From positions 39,230-103,229 of the forward strand of contig NZ_JAUFPK010000001.1 in assembly GCF_030409225.1 (NCBI RefSeq): a stretch of 64,000 nt of DNA, written 5' to 3'. Below the pieces are notes generated by a model. The model searched no databases and was not told the origin of the DNA. It was given only the letters and a program-made list of their open reading frames with translations. The stretch comes from Aquisalimonas lutea. Lineage in GTDB: Bacteria; Pseudomonadota; Gammaproteobacteria; Nitrococcales; Aquisalimonadaceae. A program made the position numbers and the translations under genes. Below are positions 49,358 to 59,345 of this stretch, piece after piece; positions within the stretch are counted from its first letter, which is position 1; each line of letters starts with the position of its first letter.

Positions 49358-50242
49358 TCAGGCGCCCCGCCGGACGCCGGCGAGAAGGGTCCAGCCGTCC
49401 CGGAAGCGCGGGCGCTGGAAGTCGACGAACTCGCGGTAGGCTTCCTCGACGGTCCCGGCCTGCTGCTCCATGATGCCGGACAGGGCCACCTGCCCTCCGG
49501 GCCGCACCAGGGCCATCAGCCGGGGCACCAGGTCGATGAGAATCCCCGAGAGGATGTTGGCGACCAGCACGTCGGCCACCGGCGGGTCCGCTTCCTCGTT
49601 GTCACGCAGGTGCAGGCGGGACTCGACCCCGTTGCGCCGGGCATTCTCCCGGCTGGCGACCAGGGCCTGGCGGTCGTTGTCCACGCCGTGGGCCTCGCCG
49701 GCGCCGAGAAGCAGCGCGGCCACGGCGAGGACGCCGGACCCGCAGCCGTAGTCGAGCACCCGCCGGCCGGCGACGTTCTGCTGATCCAGCCACTCCAGGC
49801 ACAGCGCCGTGGTGGGATGCGTTCCCGTGCCGAAGGCCAGGCCCGGGTCCAGGCGGATGTTGACGGCCCGGGGATCCGGCGGCTGATGCGTGCTGGGGCA
49901 GACCCAGAGGCGCTGGCCGAAGCGCATGGGCTCGAAGGTGTCCATCCACGCCCGCTCCCAGTCCTGGTCGGGGATGGTTTCCTCGTGCCAGCCGGCGAGC
50001 ACGTCCGGGCCCAGGGCTTGCTCCAGGGCGGTGCGGATCCCGGGCACGTCCACATCACCATCGAACAGGGCCAGCATGACCACCTGCTCCCACAGCGGGC
50101 TGCTGCCGGGATCGGGTTCCAGGATCGGCTCACCGCCGGAGTCCTGCAGGGTGACGGAGTACGCCCCCTGGTCGACGAGCACGGTCTCGGCGCGCGCGCA
50201 CGCGGCTGCCGGCAACGTGCAGCGGATCTGACGGTGATGCAT
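49358..50242 (-). CDS. prmA: ribosomal protein L11 methyltransferase
   Basis: Trimethylates lysines and the N-terminus of ribosomal protein L11. The 294-aa protein has the N-terminal substrate domain, the linker RLDPGLAFGTGTHPTT, the SAM motif VLDYGCGSGVLAVAALLLGA and the motif VLVANILSGILIDL. It heads the run prmA, DUF3426, fis, purH, purD. Confidence 0.95.
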   Translation of the reverse strand: MHHRQIRCTLPAAACARAETVLVDQGAYSVTLQDSGGEPILEPDPGSSPLWEQVVMLALFDGDVDVPGIRTALEQALGPDVLAGWHEETIPDQDWERAWMDTFEPMRFGQRLWVCPSTHQPPDPRAVNIRLDPGLAFGTGTHPTTALCLEWLDQQNVAGRRVLDYGCGSGVLAVAALLLGAGEAHGVDNDRQALVASRENARRNGVESRLHLRDNEEADPPVADVLVANILSGILIDLVPRLMALVRPGGQVALSGIMEQQAGTVEEAYREFVDFQRPRFRDGWTLLAGVRRGA

Positions 50243-50251
50243 CGGGAATCC

Positions 50252-50596
50252 CTACCGGGTCTCGTTCTCGCCGCGGGCGACCAGCTCGGCCGCCTGCGCC
50301 CGGGTGAAGAACTCGCCCTCGCGCTCGAAACCGGCTTCCAGGGTCGGCTTGACACAGACAACCTGCCCGCCCGTGCCGCGCTCGGTAACCACTTCAGCGG
50401 GCAGGCCGTCCAGGCAGTGGAAGGGGCAGGGGGACCCGCTCGCATTCAGGGACGGATAGATCGCCCCGGTCTCGCCGTCCTTGAACGCCGGCCGAAACCC
50501 GAAGCACCGGTTGTGCTGGCTGACGCCGCCGGTGGCCCCGTAGGCCTGGTTCTCCCGCTCAAGACGCCGCTTGCCCATGACCCCTGCCGTCGCCAT
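50252..50596 (-). CDS. uncharacterised four-cysteine protein
   Basis: I do not recognise a named family. From the ATG at 50596 (GGAG 8 nt upstream) it is 114 aa: a basic start (MGKRRLERENQAYG), then GATGGVSQHNRCFGFRPAF, DGETGAIYPS, and SPCPFHCLDGLPAEV. Cysteines occur in NRC, SPC, FHC and VVC, so metal or redox binding is possible, and the C-terminus is short and acidic. There is no signal peptide or membrane segment. It sits 9 bp before prmA and may share its transcript. Similar conserved hypothetical proteins seem to exist in related bacteria, but this could not be checked. Confidence 0.7.
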   Translation of the reverse strand: MATAGVMGKRRLERENQAYGATGGVSQHNRCFGFRPAFKDGETGAIYPSLNASGSPCPFHCLDGLPAEVVTERGTGGQVVCVKPTLEAGFEREGEFFTRAQAAELVARGENETR

Positions 50597-50792
50597 GAAG
50601 CCAACTCCGTCCGCCTGTTTGTCGCACGCGTGTGCCACCTTCCGGCCGCGCCTCGGCGCGGCATGCTGCACTGCATCGAGGCCCGATTATAGGCCGGCTG
50701 CAGGCCATGTCCACCCCTGCGGAACCGTGTTCTGCAGGTCGGCAGCCCCATGGCACCACAGCCGGGCGCCAAATGCACGCGTCGCCGCGGAT

Positions 50793-51326
50793 TCAGCCCT
50801 CGCGCTGGTAGCGATCGACGGCGTCGCGGAGCTCCTGGCGGGCGGCCTCGGCCCCCTTCCAGCCATCGACGCGCACCCACTTGCCCTTCTCGAGGTCCTT
50901 GTAATGCTCGAAGAAGTGGCCGATCTGCTCCAGCAGCATGGGCGGCAGATCCTCGGGCTCGTGCACCCGGTCGTAGAGGGGCGTCAGCTTGCTCACCGGC
51001 ACGGCGACGATCTTGGCATCCTCGCCGGCCTCGTCGGTCATCTCCAGCACGCCCACGGGGCGGCAGCGGATCACCGAGCCGGGGACCAGGCCGAACGGAG
51101 CGATCACCAGGACATCCGCCGGGTCACCGTCACCGCAGAGCGTATGGGGCACGTAGCCGTAGTTGCACGGGTAGTGCATGGCGGTGAACATGAAGCGGTC
51201 CACCTGCAGGGCGCCGCTGTCCTTGTCCACCTCGTACTTGACCGGATCCGCGTTCTGCGGGATCTCGATGATCACGTTGATATCGTCGGGCACGGACTTG
51301 CCGACCGGGATGTTGTCCACGTTCAT
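50793..51326 (-). CDS. ppa: inorganic pyrophosphatase
   Basis: Soluble family I pyrophosphatase that hydrolyses PPi to phosphate and pulls biosynthetic reactions forward. The 177-aa protein has [17 protein letters not shown], the active-site signature [10 protein letters not shown] and the segment [15 protein letters not shown]. Length equals that of E. coli Ppa. It lies 60 bp downstream of the PPi-dependent phosphofructokinase gene on the same strand, although both compete for PPi. Confidence 0.96.
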   Translation of the reverse strand: MNVDNIPVGKSVPDDINVIIEIPQNADPVKYEVDKDSGALQVDRFMFTAMHYPCNYGYVPHTLCGDGDPADVLVIAPFGLVPGSVIRCRPVGVLEMTDEAGEDAKIVAVPVSKLTPLYDRVHEPEDLPPMLLEQIGHFFEHYKDLEKGKWVRVDGWKGAEAARQELRDAVDRYQREG

Positions 51327-51386
51327 GGGTGCACCTCTCTTCGTTGCCAGTAACTGAATTCCGGGATTGCCGCCGGGCGGCCCGCC

Positions 51387-52649
51387 CTACACGTCGAAAC
51401 CGGTGCCCAGCACCCGCGGCACGGATACGTTCTTGAGCGTCACGTAGGCGGGCAGCCCGTCCCGGTAGGGCGGGTAGTCCTCGCCCTGGATCAGGGGCGT
51501 CAGGTAGCGCCGGCACGCCTCCGTGATGCCGAAGCCGTCCTCGGTAATGTAGTGCGCCGGGACCTTGCGTTCCACGTTGGCGACCTGCGCCAGGGGCACG
51601 GTGCCGATTTCCCACTGGTAGGGCTCGTCGGCCTTGCGGACGATGGTGGGCATAATGGCGTTGTCGCCGGCGACGGCGCGCTCCACGGCCGCCCGGCCCA
51701 CGGCGTACGCCTGGTCCACGTCGGTCTTGGAGGCCAGATGCCGCGCGGAGCGCTGCAGGTAGTCCACCACGGCGCAGTGGTGCTTGTAGCCGAGCCGTTC
51801 CTTGCACAGATCCGCGATGATGGGGCCGACGCCCCCCAGCTGCGTGTGGCCGAAGGCGTCCTGGCTGCCGCCGTCGGAGATGTACCTGCCGTCGCGGTCC
51901 TTGAGCCCCTCGGAGACCACCACCACGCAGAAGCCGAAGCGCTCGACGCTGTCCCGGACCCGGGCCAGGAATGCATCCGGGTCGAAGGTGACTTCCGGAA
52001 ACAGGATGACATGGGGCGCATCGCCGGTGTGCTCGGCGGCCAGGCCCGAGGCCGCGGCGATCCAGCCCGCGTGCCGGCCCATGACCTCCATGACGAACAC
52101 CTTGGTGGAGGACTCGGCCATGGAGCGCACGTCCAGCCCCGCCTCCCGGGTGGACACGGCCACGTATTTGGCGGTGGAGCCGAAGCCGGGACAGGTATCC
52201 GTCTCGGCGAGATCGTTGTCCACGGTCTTGGGGATGCCGATGCAGGTAATGGGGTAGCCCAGATGCTCGCCCAGCTGCGAGACCTTCTGGGCGGTATCCT
52301 GGGAATCGCCGCCGCCGTTGTAGAAGAAGTAGCCGATGTCGTGGGCGGCGAAGACCTCGATCAGGCGCTCGTACTCGGCGCGGTTGTCCTCCAGGCCCTT
52401 GAGCTTGTAGCGGCAGGAGCCGAACGCCCCGGCCGGCGTGTAGCGCAGCGCCGCGATGGCCTCGGCGGACTCCTGGCCGGTATCGATCATGTCCTCGCGC
52501 AGGGCGCCGATGATGCCGTTGCGCCCGGCGTAGACGTGGCGGATATGGTCGGGGTGCTGTCGTGCCGCCTCGATGACCCCGCAGGCACTGGCATTGAGCA
52601 CGGAGGTTACGCCGCCGGACTGGGCGTAGAAGGCGTTCTTCGGAGGCAT
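51387..52649 (-). CDS. pfp: pyrophosphate-dependent 6-phosphofructokinase
   Basis: Reversibly phosphorylates fructose 6-phosphate with PPi instead of ATP. The 420-aa protein has YNGGGDSQDTA (110-120), in which the position that is Gly104 in ATP enzymes is Asp (Asp115), and PKTVDND (140-146) with Lys where ATP-type enzymes have Gly. Both changes mark PPi use. MGRHAGW (190-196) binds fructose phosphate. The start at 52649 has GGAG-type leader AGGGACAGCCC and fits the family; a 41-residue extension is open but not conserved. In methylotrophs such enzymes also act on sedoheptulose phosphates. The neighbour ppa shares its PPi pool. Confidence 0.93.
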   Translation of the reverse strand: MPPKNAFYAQSGGVTSVLNASACGVIEAARQHPDHIRHVYAGRNGIIGALREDMIDTGQESAEAIAALRYTPAGAFGSCRYKLKGLEDNRAEYERLIEVFAAHDIGYFFYNGGGDSQDTAQKVSQLGEHLGYPITCIGIPKTVDNDLAETDTCPGFGSTAKYVAVSTREAGLDVRSMAESSTKVFVMEVMGRHAGWIAAASGLAAEHTGDAPHVILFPEVTFDPDAFLARVRDSVERFGFCVVVVSEGLKDRDGRYISDGGSQDAFGHTQLGGVGPIIADLCKERLGYKHHCAVVDYLQRSARHLASKTDVDQAYAVGRAAVERAVAGDNAIMPTIVRKADEPYQWEIGTVPLAQVANVERKVPAHYITEDGFGITEACRRYLTPLIQGEDYPPYRDGLPAYVTLKNVSVPRVLGTGFDV

Positions 52650-52920
52650 GGGCTGTCCCTCGCTGGGTTGCACTGGTCGCGACCGGACCGTCTTGCCGGG
52701 CCCGGGGGCGGCGGCCGCCAGAAAGCGCCGCAAGGATAGCTCAAACCACCCCGTTCCCGAAATCCCGGGCAAGGCGCCGCCCGGACGCTGTTACCGACAA
52801 CCCGGGCGTACCGCCGGATTCCGGCGCCGTTGCGCGATCCTCCGGGCGCGGGTCCTACCCAAGAATGCGCCGCTCCGGTAGCCTCTCCGGCAATCACCGA
52901 CCTTTCAGGAGCACGCCCCG

Positions 52921-54285
52921 ATGCACATCCACATCCTGGGCATCTGCGGCACCTTCATGGGCAGCCTGGCCCTGCTCGCTCGGGAAGCCGGGCACCGGGT
53001 CACCGGCTCGGACCGGGGGATCTATCCGCCCATGAGCGATCTGCTGGCCGCCCAGGGCATCCCCGTGGGCCCGGATGACGACCCGGAGCAGCTGGTACCC
53101 GCACCGGACTGCGTCATCATCGGCAACGCCCTGTCCCGCGGGCACCCGCTGGTGGAGGCGGTGCTGGACCGCCGCATCCCCTACACCTCCGGGCCCCAGT
53201 GGCTGGCGGACAACCTGCTGCGGGACCGCTGGGTGATCGCCGTCAGCGGCACCCACGGCAAGACCACCACGGCCGGTCTGACGGCCTGGCTGCTGGAGGA
53301 CGCCGGGCTGGCACCGGGCTTTCTCATCGGCGGCGTGCCCGGCAACTTCGACGTCTCGGCCCGCCTGGGGGCATCGCCGTTCTTCGTCATCGAGGCCGAC
53401 GAGTACGACAGCGCCTTCTTCGACAAGCGCTCCAAGTTCGTGCACTTCCGCCCGGATACGCTGGTGGTCAACAACCTGGAATTCGACCACGCCGACATCT
53501 TCCCGGACCTGGACGCCATCCAGCGCCAGTTCCACCACCTGGTCCGCACGGTGCCCGGGCGCGGCCGCATCATCGCGCCGCAGGACGACCCCGGGGTCCG
53601 GGACATGCTGGCCATGGGCTGCTGGAGCGAGCTGGAGGCCATGGACGACCCACAGGGCTGGCACGTGGAGCCGCAGGGCGCCGGATTCCGCGTCATGGCG
53701 GGCGATCGCGCGCAGGGAGAGCTGAACTGGTCGCTGGCCGGCGTTCACAACGCCCGCAACGCCCTGGCGGCGCTGCTGGCCGCCCGCCATGCCGGCGTGC
53801 CCGTGGCGCAGGGGCTGGCATCGCTGGCGGGCTTCCGCGGCATGCGGCGGCGCCAGGAGCTGCGGGGCACGGTCAACGGCATCCGCGTGGTGGACGATTT
53901 CGCCCATCACCCCACGGCCATCCGCGCGACCCTGGAGGCGCTGCGCCCGGCCGGGCGCCTGCTGGCGGTCCTGGAACCGCGCTCCAACACCATGCGCCTG
54001 GGCGCCCAGCGGGCCGCCCTGCCCGGCGCGCTGGCCCCGGCCCAGCGCGCGTTCCTCTATCAGCCGCCGGGCCTGGACTGGTCGGTGGCGGAGGTCAGCG
54101 ACGCCATGGCCGGCACCGGCGCCTGGTCCGACGACCTGGCGGAGCTGGTCGAGCGGATCGCCGCCGAGGCCCGGCCAGGCGATCAGATCGTGGTCATGAG
54201 CAACGGCAGCTTCGGCGGCATTCACCAACGCCTGCTGGATGCCCTGGCCAGCCGCCACCACGCCCCCATCGAGGTACCGGCATGA
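52921..54285 (+). CDS. mpl: UDP-N-acetylmuramate:L-alanyl-gamma-D-glutamyl-meso-DAP ligase
   Basis: Recycling ligase that joins the tripeptide released by AmpD/LdcA to UDP-MurNAc, saving three Mur ligase steps. The 454-aa Mur ligase-fold protein starts [17 protein letters not shown] and has the ATP loop SGTHGKTTT (108-116), [17 protein letters not shown] and a C-terminal [10 protein letters not shown]. It diverges from pfp and overlaps ubiX by 4 bp. The gap 52650-52920 between the divergent genes shows no clear promoter. Confidence 0.95.
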   Translation: MHIHILGICGTFMGSLALLAREAGHRVTGSDRGIYPPMSDLLAAQGIPVGPDDDPEQLVPAPDCVIIGNALSRGHPLVEAVLDRRIPYTSGPQWLADNLLRDRWVIAVSGTHGKTTTAGLTAWLLEDAGLAPGFLIGGVPGNFDVSARLGASPFFVIEADEYDSAFFDKRSKFVHFRPDTLVVNNLEFDHADIFPDLDAIQRQFHHLVRTVPGRGRIIAPQDDPGVRDMLAMGCWSELEAMDDPQGWHVEPQGAGFRVMAGDRAQGELNWSLAGVHNARNALAALLAARHAGVPVAQGLASLAGFRGMRRRQELRGTVNGIRVVDDFAHHPTAIRATLEALRPAGRLLAVLEPRSNTMRLGAQRAALPGALAPAQRAFLYQPPGLDWSVAEVSDAMAGTGAWSDDLAELVERIAAEARPGDQIVVMSNGSFGGIHQRLLDALASRHHAPIEVPA

Positions 54286-54911
54286 ACATCCGCGACGACG
54301 GCATCACCCTGGCGCTCACCGGCGCGTCCGGCGCCCAGTACGGGCTGCGGCTGCTGGCCTGCCTGCTGGCGGCCGGCCGCCCCGTGCACCTGCTCATCTC
54401 CGATCCGGCGCGGGTGGTCATCGGCATGGAGACGGAGGAATCCCTGCCCGGGCGCAACCGCGACGCCGAGCGCTACCTGGCCCAGCGCTACGGGGCCGCG
54501 GACGGGCAGCTGCGCCTGCTGGGCCAGAACGAGTGGACCGCCGCCTGCGCTTCCGGCTCCGGCGCGCCGCGGCGCATGGTGATCTGCCCCTGCACCACGG
54601 GCACCCTGGCGGCGCTGGCCGCCGGCACCAGCAACAATCTCATCGAGCGCGCCGGCGACGTGGCCCTGAAGGAGCGGGGGCAGCTCATCGTCGTACCGCG
54701 GGAGATGCCCTTCTCCACCCTGCACCTGGAGAACATGCTGCGCCTCAGCCAGGCCGGCGCCGTGATCATGCCGCCGAGCCCGGGCTTCTACCACCACCCG
54801 CAACGCGTCGAGGATCTGGTGGACTTCGTGGTGGCGCGCATACTGGACCATCTGGACATCCCCCAGGAGCTCATGCCGCGCTGGGGGCACGGCCCGGAGA
54901 ACGCGACGTGA
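54282..54911 (+). CDS. ubiX: flavin prenyltransferase UbiX
   Basis: Makes prenylated FMN, the cofactor of the UbiD decarboxylase in ubiquinone synthesis. The 209-aa protein has [16 protein letters not shown], the [23 protein letters not shown] segment (in parts), [15 protein letters not shown] and the C-terminal [14 protein letters not shown]. It starts inside the mpl stop and ends inside the start of the LON-domain gene. Confidence 0.94.
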   Translation: MNIRDDGITLALTGASGAQYGLRLLACLLAAGRPVHLLISDPARVVIGMETEESLPGRNRDAERYLAQRYGAADGQLRLLGQNEWTAACASGSGAPRRMVICPCTTGTLAALAAGTSNNLIERAGDVALKERGQLIVVPREMPFSTLHLENMLRLSQAGAVIMPPSPGFYHHPQRVEDLVDFVVARILDHLDIPQELMPRWGHGPENAT

Positions 54912-55513
54912 CCACCGAAGGACCCGAAAGTGCCCGGGAGATCGCGATCTTCCCCCTGCGTACGGTGCTCTTCCCCGGGGGGCCCCTGCCCCTGCGGATC
55001 TTCGAGCCGCGCTACGTGGACATGGTCAGCCGCTGCCTGCGCCAGGAGCAGCCCTTCGGCGTCTGCCTGATCCGGGAAGGGCGCGAGGTGGCCGACGCGG
55101 CAACACCCCACGGCCTCGGCACCCTGGCGCGGATCGTCGACTGGGAGCAGCGCAGCGACGGCCTGCTGGGCGTCACCGCCCTGGGCGAGGAGCGTTTCCG
55201 GATCCTGCGCAGCCGCCTGGCCCCGGACCGCCTGCGGCTGGCGGAGATCGAGCGCCTGGGCCCGGAGCCGGCGGTCACCCTGCCGCCGCAGCCGGCGGAC
55301 ATCACGCAGCTCCTGGACCGGGTACTGGCCATGACCAGCCTGGGCTACCACCACTGCCCGCGCCGTGACACCGACGCCGCGTGGCTCGCCGGCCGGCTGG
55401 CCGAGGTCCTGCCGGTCTCCCTGGAGCACAAGCAGCAGCTGCTCAGCCTGGACGACCCCGTGGACCGCCTGCGCACCCTGCAGGAGATCGTGCCGCAGCT
55501 GCGGCTGGAATAG
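54908..55513 (+). CDS. LON N-terminal-domain protein
   Basis: A 201-aa protein that consists of a Lon-protease-type substrate-binding domain alone, with no ATPase or protease part. It has [37 protein letters not shown] and [14 protein letters not shown], then a helical tail ending in [14 protein letters not shown]. Free-standing proteins of this kind are common next to mpl and ubiX in gammaproteobacteria and their role is unknown. GTG start, 4-bp overlap with ubiX. Confidence 0.88.
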   Translation: MTTEGPESAREIAIFPLRTVLFPGGPLPLRIFEPRYVDMVSRCLRQEQPFGVCLIREGREVADAATPHGLGTLARIVDWEQRSDGLLGVTALGEERFRILRSRLAPDRLRLAEIERLGPEPAVTLPPQPADITQLLDRVLAMTSLGYHHCPRRDTDAAWLAGRLAEVLPVSLEHKQQLLSLDDPVDRLRTLQEIVPQLRLE

Positions 55514-55640
55514 TCCGGAACGACAGCCGCTCAGAAGAAGGTCTTTCCCGTACGTCCGGTTGTCACTGGCGGGGGTTCCGGTTCCGGACACGCCGTGAAT
55601 ACCTGCTGCGCTTCGCTGTCCTGCTCCGCTTGCAGGCCCT

Positions 55641-55698
55641 GGGCTCGCCATCCCTGGCGAGCCCGTTCGGCCGGCGGGAGCGCCACTGGCGCTCCCGC
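55641..55698. terminator. Tandem hairpins between the LON gene and hemL
   Basis: Two perfect inverted repeats lie in the gap between convergent genes: 10-bp stem 55641-55650 with 55655-55664 (loop TCCC) and 12-bp stem 55674-55685 with 55687-55698. They resemble the paired hairpins after dksA and could terminate both genes. No U-tract is evident. The rest of 55514-55800 holds nothing I can call. Confidence 0.5.
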
Positions 55699-55800
55699 TG
55701 AATCGGCCTCACCCATGTAGGCTCGACTGCGGCCGTCCTGGCCGCAGACGGTCCGGAACCGGGATCCCCGCCAACGCGCCCCGGATACCCGCCCGCGATG

Positions 55801-57081
<1,281 letters not shown>

Positions 57082-57132
57082 GGAATTGCGCTCCTCCGAA
57101 GGAAAGTTCGGTCCTCTGGGTCGGCCAGTGTA

Positions 57133-57768
57133 TCAGCCTTGCGCGTACAGGGCCGCGATCCGCGCCGCGGCGGCCTCGGGGTCGTCGACCGCGAACACGC
57201 CGCTGATCACGGCCACGGCGTCGACACCGAGCGCCGCCAGGGGCGCCGCGTTGTCGGCGGTAATGCCGCCGATGGCCACCACCGGCTGGCGGTACCGCGC
57301 CACGGCCGCCTCCAGGGTCTGCCAGGCCACCGGCGGGGCGTCGGGCTTGGTGGGCGAGGGATAGACGCGGCCGAACGCCAGGTAGTCGGCGCCGGCGGCG
57401 GCCAGAGCATCGGCGCGCTCCAGCGAGCCGTAGCACGACACCCCCAGCATCACGCCGGCGCCCAGGCGCTGCCGGGCGGTGGCGAGGTCCGGGTCCTCCC
57501 GCCCCAGGTGGACGGCCGGCGCGGCCACCGCCGCCGCCAGCTCGACGTCGTCGTTGACCACGAACAGCGCCCCGTGCTCCCGGCACAGCCGCAGCAGTGC
57601 CGAGGCTTCCTGCCGGCGCCGGGGGGCGTCGTCGCTCTTGTCGCGATACTGGATGACGGCCGCGCCGCCGCGCAGCACGGCCTCGACCTGCGCCAGCAGG
57701 GTCTCGCCCCGATGGCGGGTGGTGTCCGTTACGGCGTAGAGGCCGCGCACCGATTGCCCAGCCGGCAT
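57133..57768 (-). CDS. thiE: thiamine-phosphate synthase
   Basis: Joins the thiazole and pyrimidine halves to make thiamine phosphate. The 211-aa TIM-barrel protein has RGLYAVTDTT, VIQYRDKSDD, VNDDVELAAA, VHLGREDPDL, LGVSCYGSLE and AIGGITADNAAPL. The ATG at 57768 follows GGGAGGAGCAAC. The frame stays open upstream to 58284 but through non-coding DNA and rubredoxin antisense. The rubredoxin-thiE-hemL grouping is known in other gammaproteobacteria. Confidence 0.95.
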   Translation of the reverse strand: MPAGQSVRGLYAVTDTTRHRGETLLAQVEAVLRGGAAVIQYRDKSDDAPRRRQEASALLRLCREHGALFVVNDDVELAAAVAAPAVHLGREDPDLATARQRLGAGVMLGVSCYGSLERADALAAAGADYLAFGRVYPSPTKPDAPPVAWQTLEAAVARYRQPVVAIGGITADNAAPLAALGVDAVAVISGVFAVDDPEAAAARIAALYAQG

Positions 57769-57797
57769 GTTGCTCCTCCCGTGTTGCATCCCCCGGT

Positions 57798-57826
57798 TTG
57801 GACCGCCGGGGCCGAGCAGGTAGAGT
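57798..57826 (+). promoter_or_regulatory. Candidate rubredoxin promoter
   Basis: TTGGAC (57798-57803) and TAGAGT (57821-57826) are separated by 17 bp, 35 bp before the rubredoxin ATG. Fair sigma-70 match by eye. Confidence 0.45.
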
Positions 57827-57861
57827 ATCGCGCCTGCACAACAGGCATCAGGGCGGAAACC

Positions 57862-58032
57862 ATGGAATACAAGTCGTACATGTGCGTGGTCTGCGGGTGG
57901 ATCTACGAAGAGGAGGACGGCCTGCCGGAAGAAGGGATCGCGCCGGGTACGCGCTGGGAGGACATCCCGGACAGCTTTACCTGCCCGGAATGCGGCGCCG
58001 GCAAGGAAGACTTCGAGATGATCGAGATCTGA
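57862..58032 (+). CDS. rubA: rubredoxin
   Basis: Small electron carrier, 56 aa, with one iron held by Cys8 and Cys11 (CVVCGWIY) and Cys41 and Cys44 (CPECGAGKEDF). The start MEYKSYMCVVCG, the spacing and the acidic surface are typical. Likely partners are a rubredoxin reductase and an oxygenase or peroxide-detoxifying enzyme, none of them in this window. It diverges from thiE. Confidence 0.96.
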   Translation: MEYKSYMCVVCGWIYEEEDGLPEEGIAPGTRWEDIPDSFTCPECGAGKEDFEMIEI

Positions 58033-58054
58033 ACCGGCCCCGGTAGCCGCCGTA

Positions 58055-59248
58055 TCAGGCCAGCCCGCCCAGGAACCAGAACGCCGCACCCGACAACCCG
58101 GCCAGCAGCAGCACCAGAGCCGCCACCGTCGGCCAGCGGGTCCGGCTGCGCTGTTCGTCATCGGCGGCAGGCGCCGGCGCAGGCTCCGCGTCCCGCTGCG
58201 CCGATGGCGCCGCCGAGCCGGACGGGCTGCCGGTTGCCCGGGCGGGCGAGGGCGTCGCGAACGCCCCGGAACGCCGCTGTGCATCGCGTTCGCGGCGACG
58301 ATCCGCCTCGCGCTCGTCCTCGCGTTCCACCTGCTCCTGCAGGCGCCGCAGCTTTTCCCGGTCCAGGGACGTATCCGCCTGGATCAGCTGGAATTCGTCG
58401 GCCAGCTCCGCTCCCAGGGACAGGGTGTTCTCGTCGGCGGCACCAGCGCCGTCATTCCCGCTGTCGCCGTGGGCCGCGCGGAGCACCGCGTTGGCCTCGG
58501 TCAGGTCCACCGGCACCGGATTGCCGGCACCGCTGCGGGCGGGGGCCTGCCCGGGCGCTGACGCGGTCGGCGTTTCGGCCTGCCGCGCGGATCCGTCGCG
58601 CTCCTGGCCGGCCTGCAGCGCCACCAGCTTCTCGGCCAGACGCACGGCCCGCTGATTCGCCTGGCCGCGGCCCCGCTCCGAGAGGTTCAGCGCCTTGCGC
58701 AGCGTGGTCACCTCCTCCAGGAGCGCCGCCTCGCGGTCCTCGTCACTGGCGCCTTCCAGCCCCTGGAGGCTGCTGAGGGTCTCCTCGAGCTGGCGATTGC
58801 GCTCCTGGGCCTGCTGGAGCTCGCGCCGGGCCTCGTTGAGGGCCTTCTCCATGCTGCCCAGCTCTTCTTCCGCGCTCTGCCAGGCGGCACGGGCGGCGGC
58901 CCGGGTCTGCGCCACCTGCTCCTCGGCGTTGAGGCGCGCGTTCTCTTCCTGCTGGAGATACTGGCGATTGAGCTCGTCGTAGCGGCGCTGGAGGCGATCG
59001 GCGTGCTCGCGGATCTCGCGCAGCTCGGTCTGGGTCCGGGCGAGCTGGTCCTCGACCTCGCGCCGGCGGGCAACCTCCTGGGCATGAATGCGGAGCTGTT
59101 CCGCCTCCACCCTCTGGCGCGTGGTCTCCGTCTCCGCCTGGTAGTAGGCGACCTCGTCGTGCAGCCGCTGCCGCACCGCCGCGAGCTCGCGCTTGAGGCG
59201 CTCGACCTCGCTGCCGCCGTCCTGCCGTCGGGCTTCCTGTGCCGCCAT
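58055..59248 (-). CDS. tail-anchored coiled-coil protein
   Basis: A 397-aa protein of unknown function. Residues about 12-225 are a long, charged coiled coil (repeats such as RLKRELAAVRQRLHDEVAYY and QLEETLSSLQGLEG). An acidic and Ala/Pro-rich linker with a second short helix (DREKLRRLQEQVERE, about 298-312) follows, and the protein ends in one hydrophobic segment (about 373-397, TVAALVLLLAGLSGAAFWFL). There is no signal peptide, so a cytoplasmic rod anchored by its C-terminus in the inner membrane is inferred. It converges on rubredoxin with 22 bp between them. Confidence 0.78.
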   Translation of the reverse strand: MAAQEARRQDGGSEVERLKRELAAVRQRLHDEVAYYQAETETTRQRVEAEQLRIHAQEVARRREVEDQLARTQTELREIREHADRLQRRYDELNRQYLQQEENARLNAEEQVAQTRAAARAAWQSAEEELGSMEKALNEARRELQQAQERNRQLEETLSSLQGLEGASDEDREAALLEEVTTLRKALNLSERGRGQANQRAVRLAEKLVALQAGQERDGSARQAETPTASAPGQAPARSGAGNPVPVDLTEANAVLRAAHGDSGNDGAGAADENTLSLGAELADEFQLIQADTSLDREKLRRLQEQVEREDEREADRRRERDAQRRSGAFATPSPARATGSPSGSAAPSAQRDAEPAPAPAADDEQRSRTRWPTVAALVLLLAGLSGAAFWFLGGLA

Positions 59249-59345
59249 GTGCCCTCCTTAACTCCTGCGTCGCGACCCTTCTTGCCGGGGCCTGCTCGCC
59301 GCGGGCGTGCTGCAACCGCCCTGCCGCCGCCGTCACGCGGGCGGG

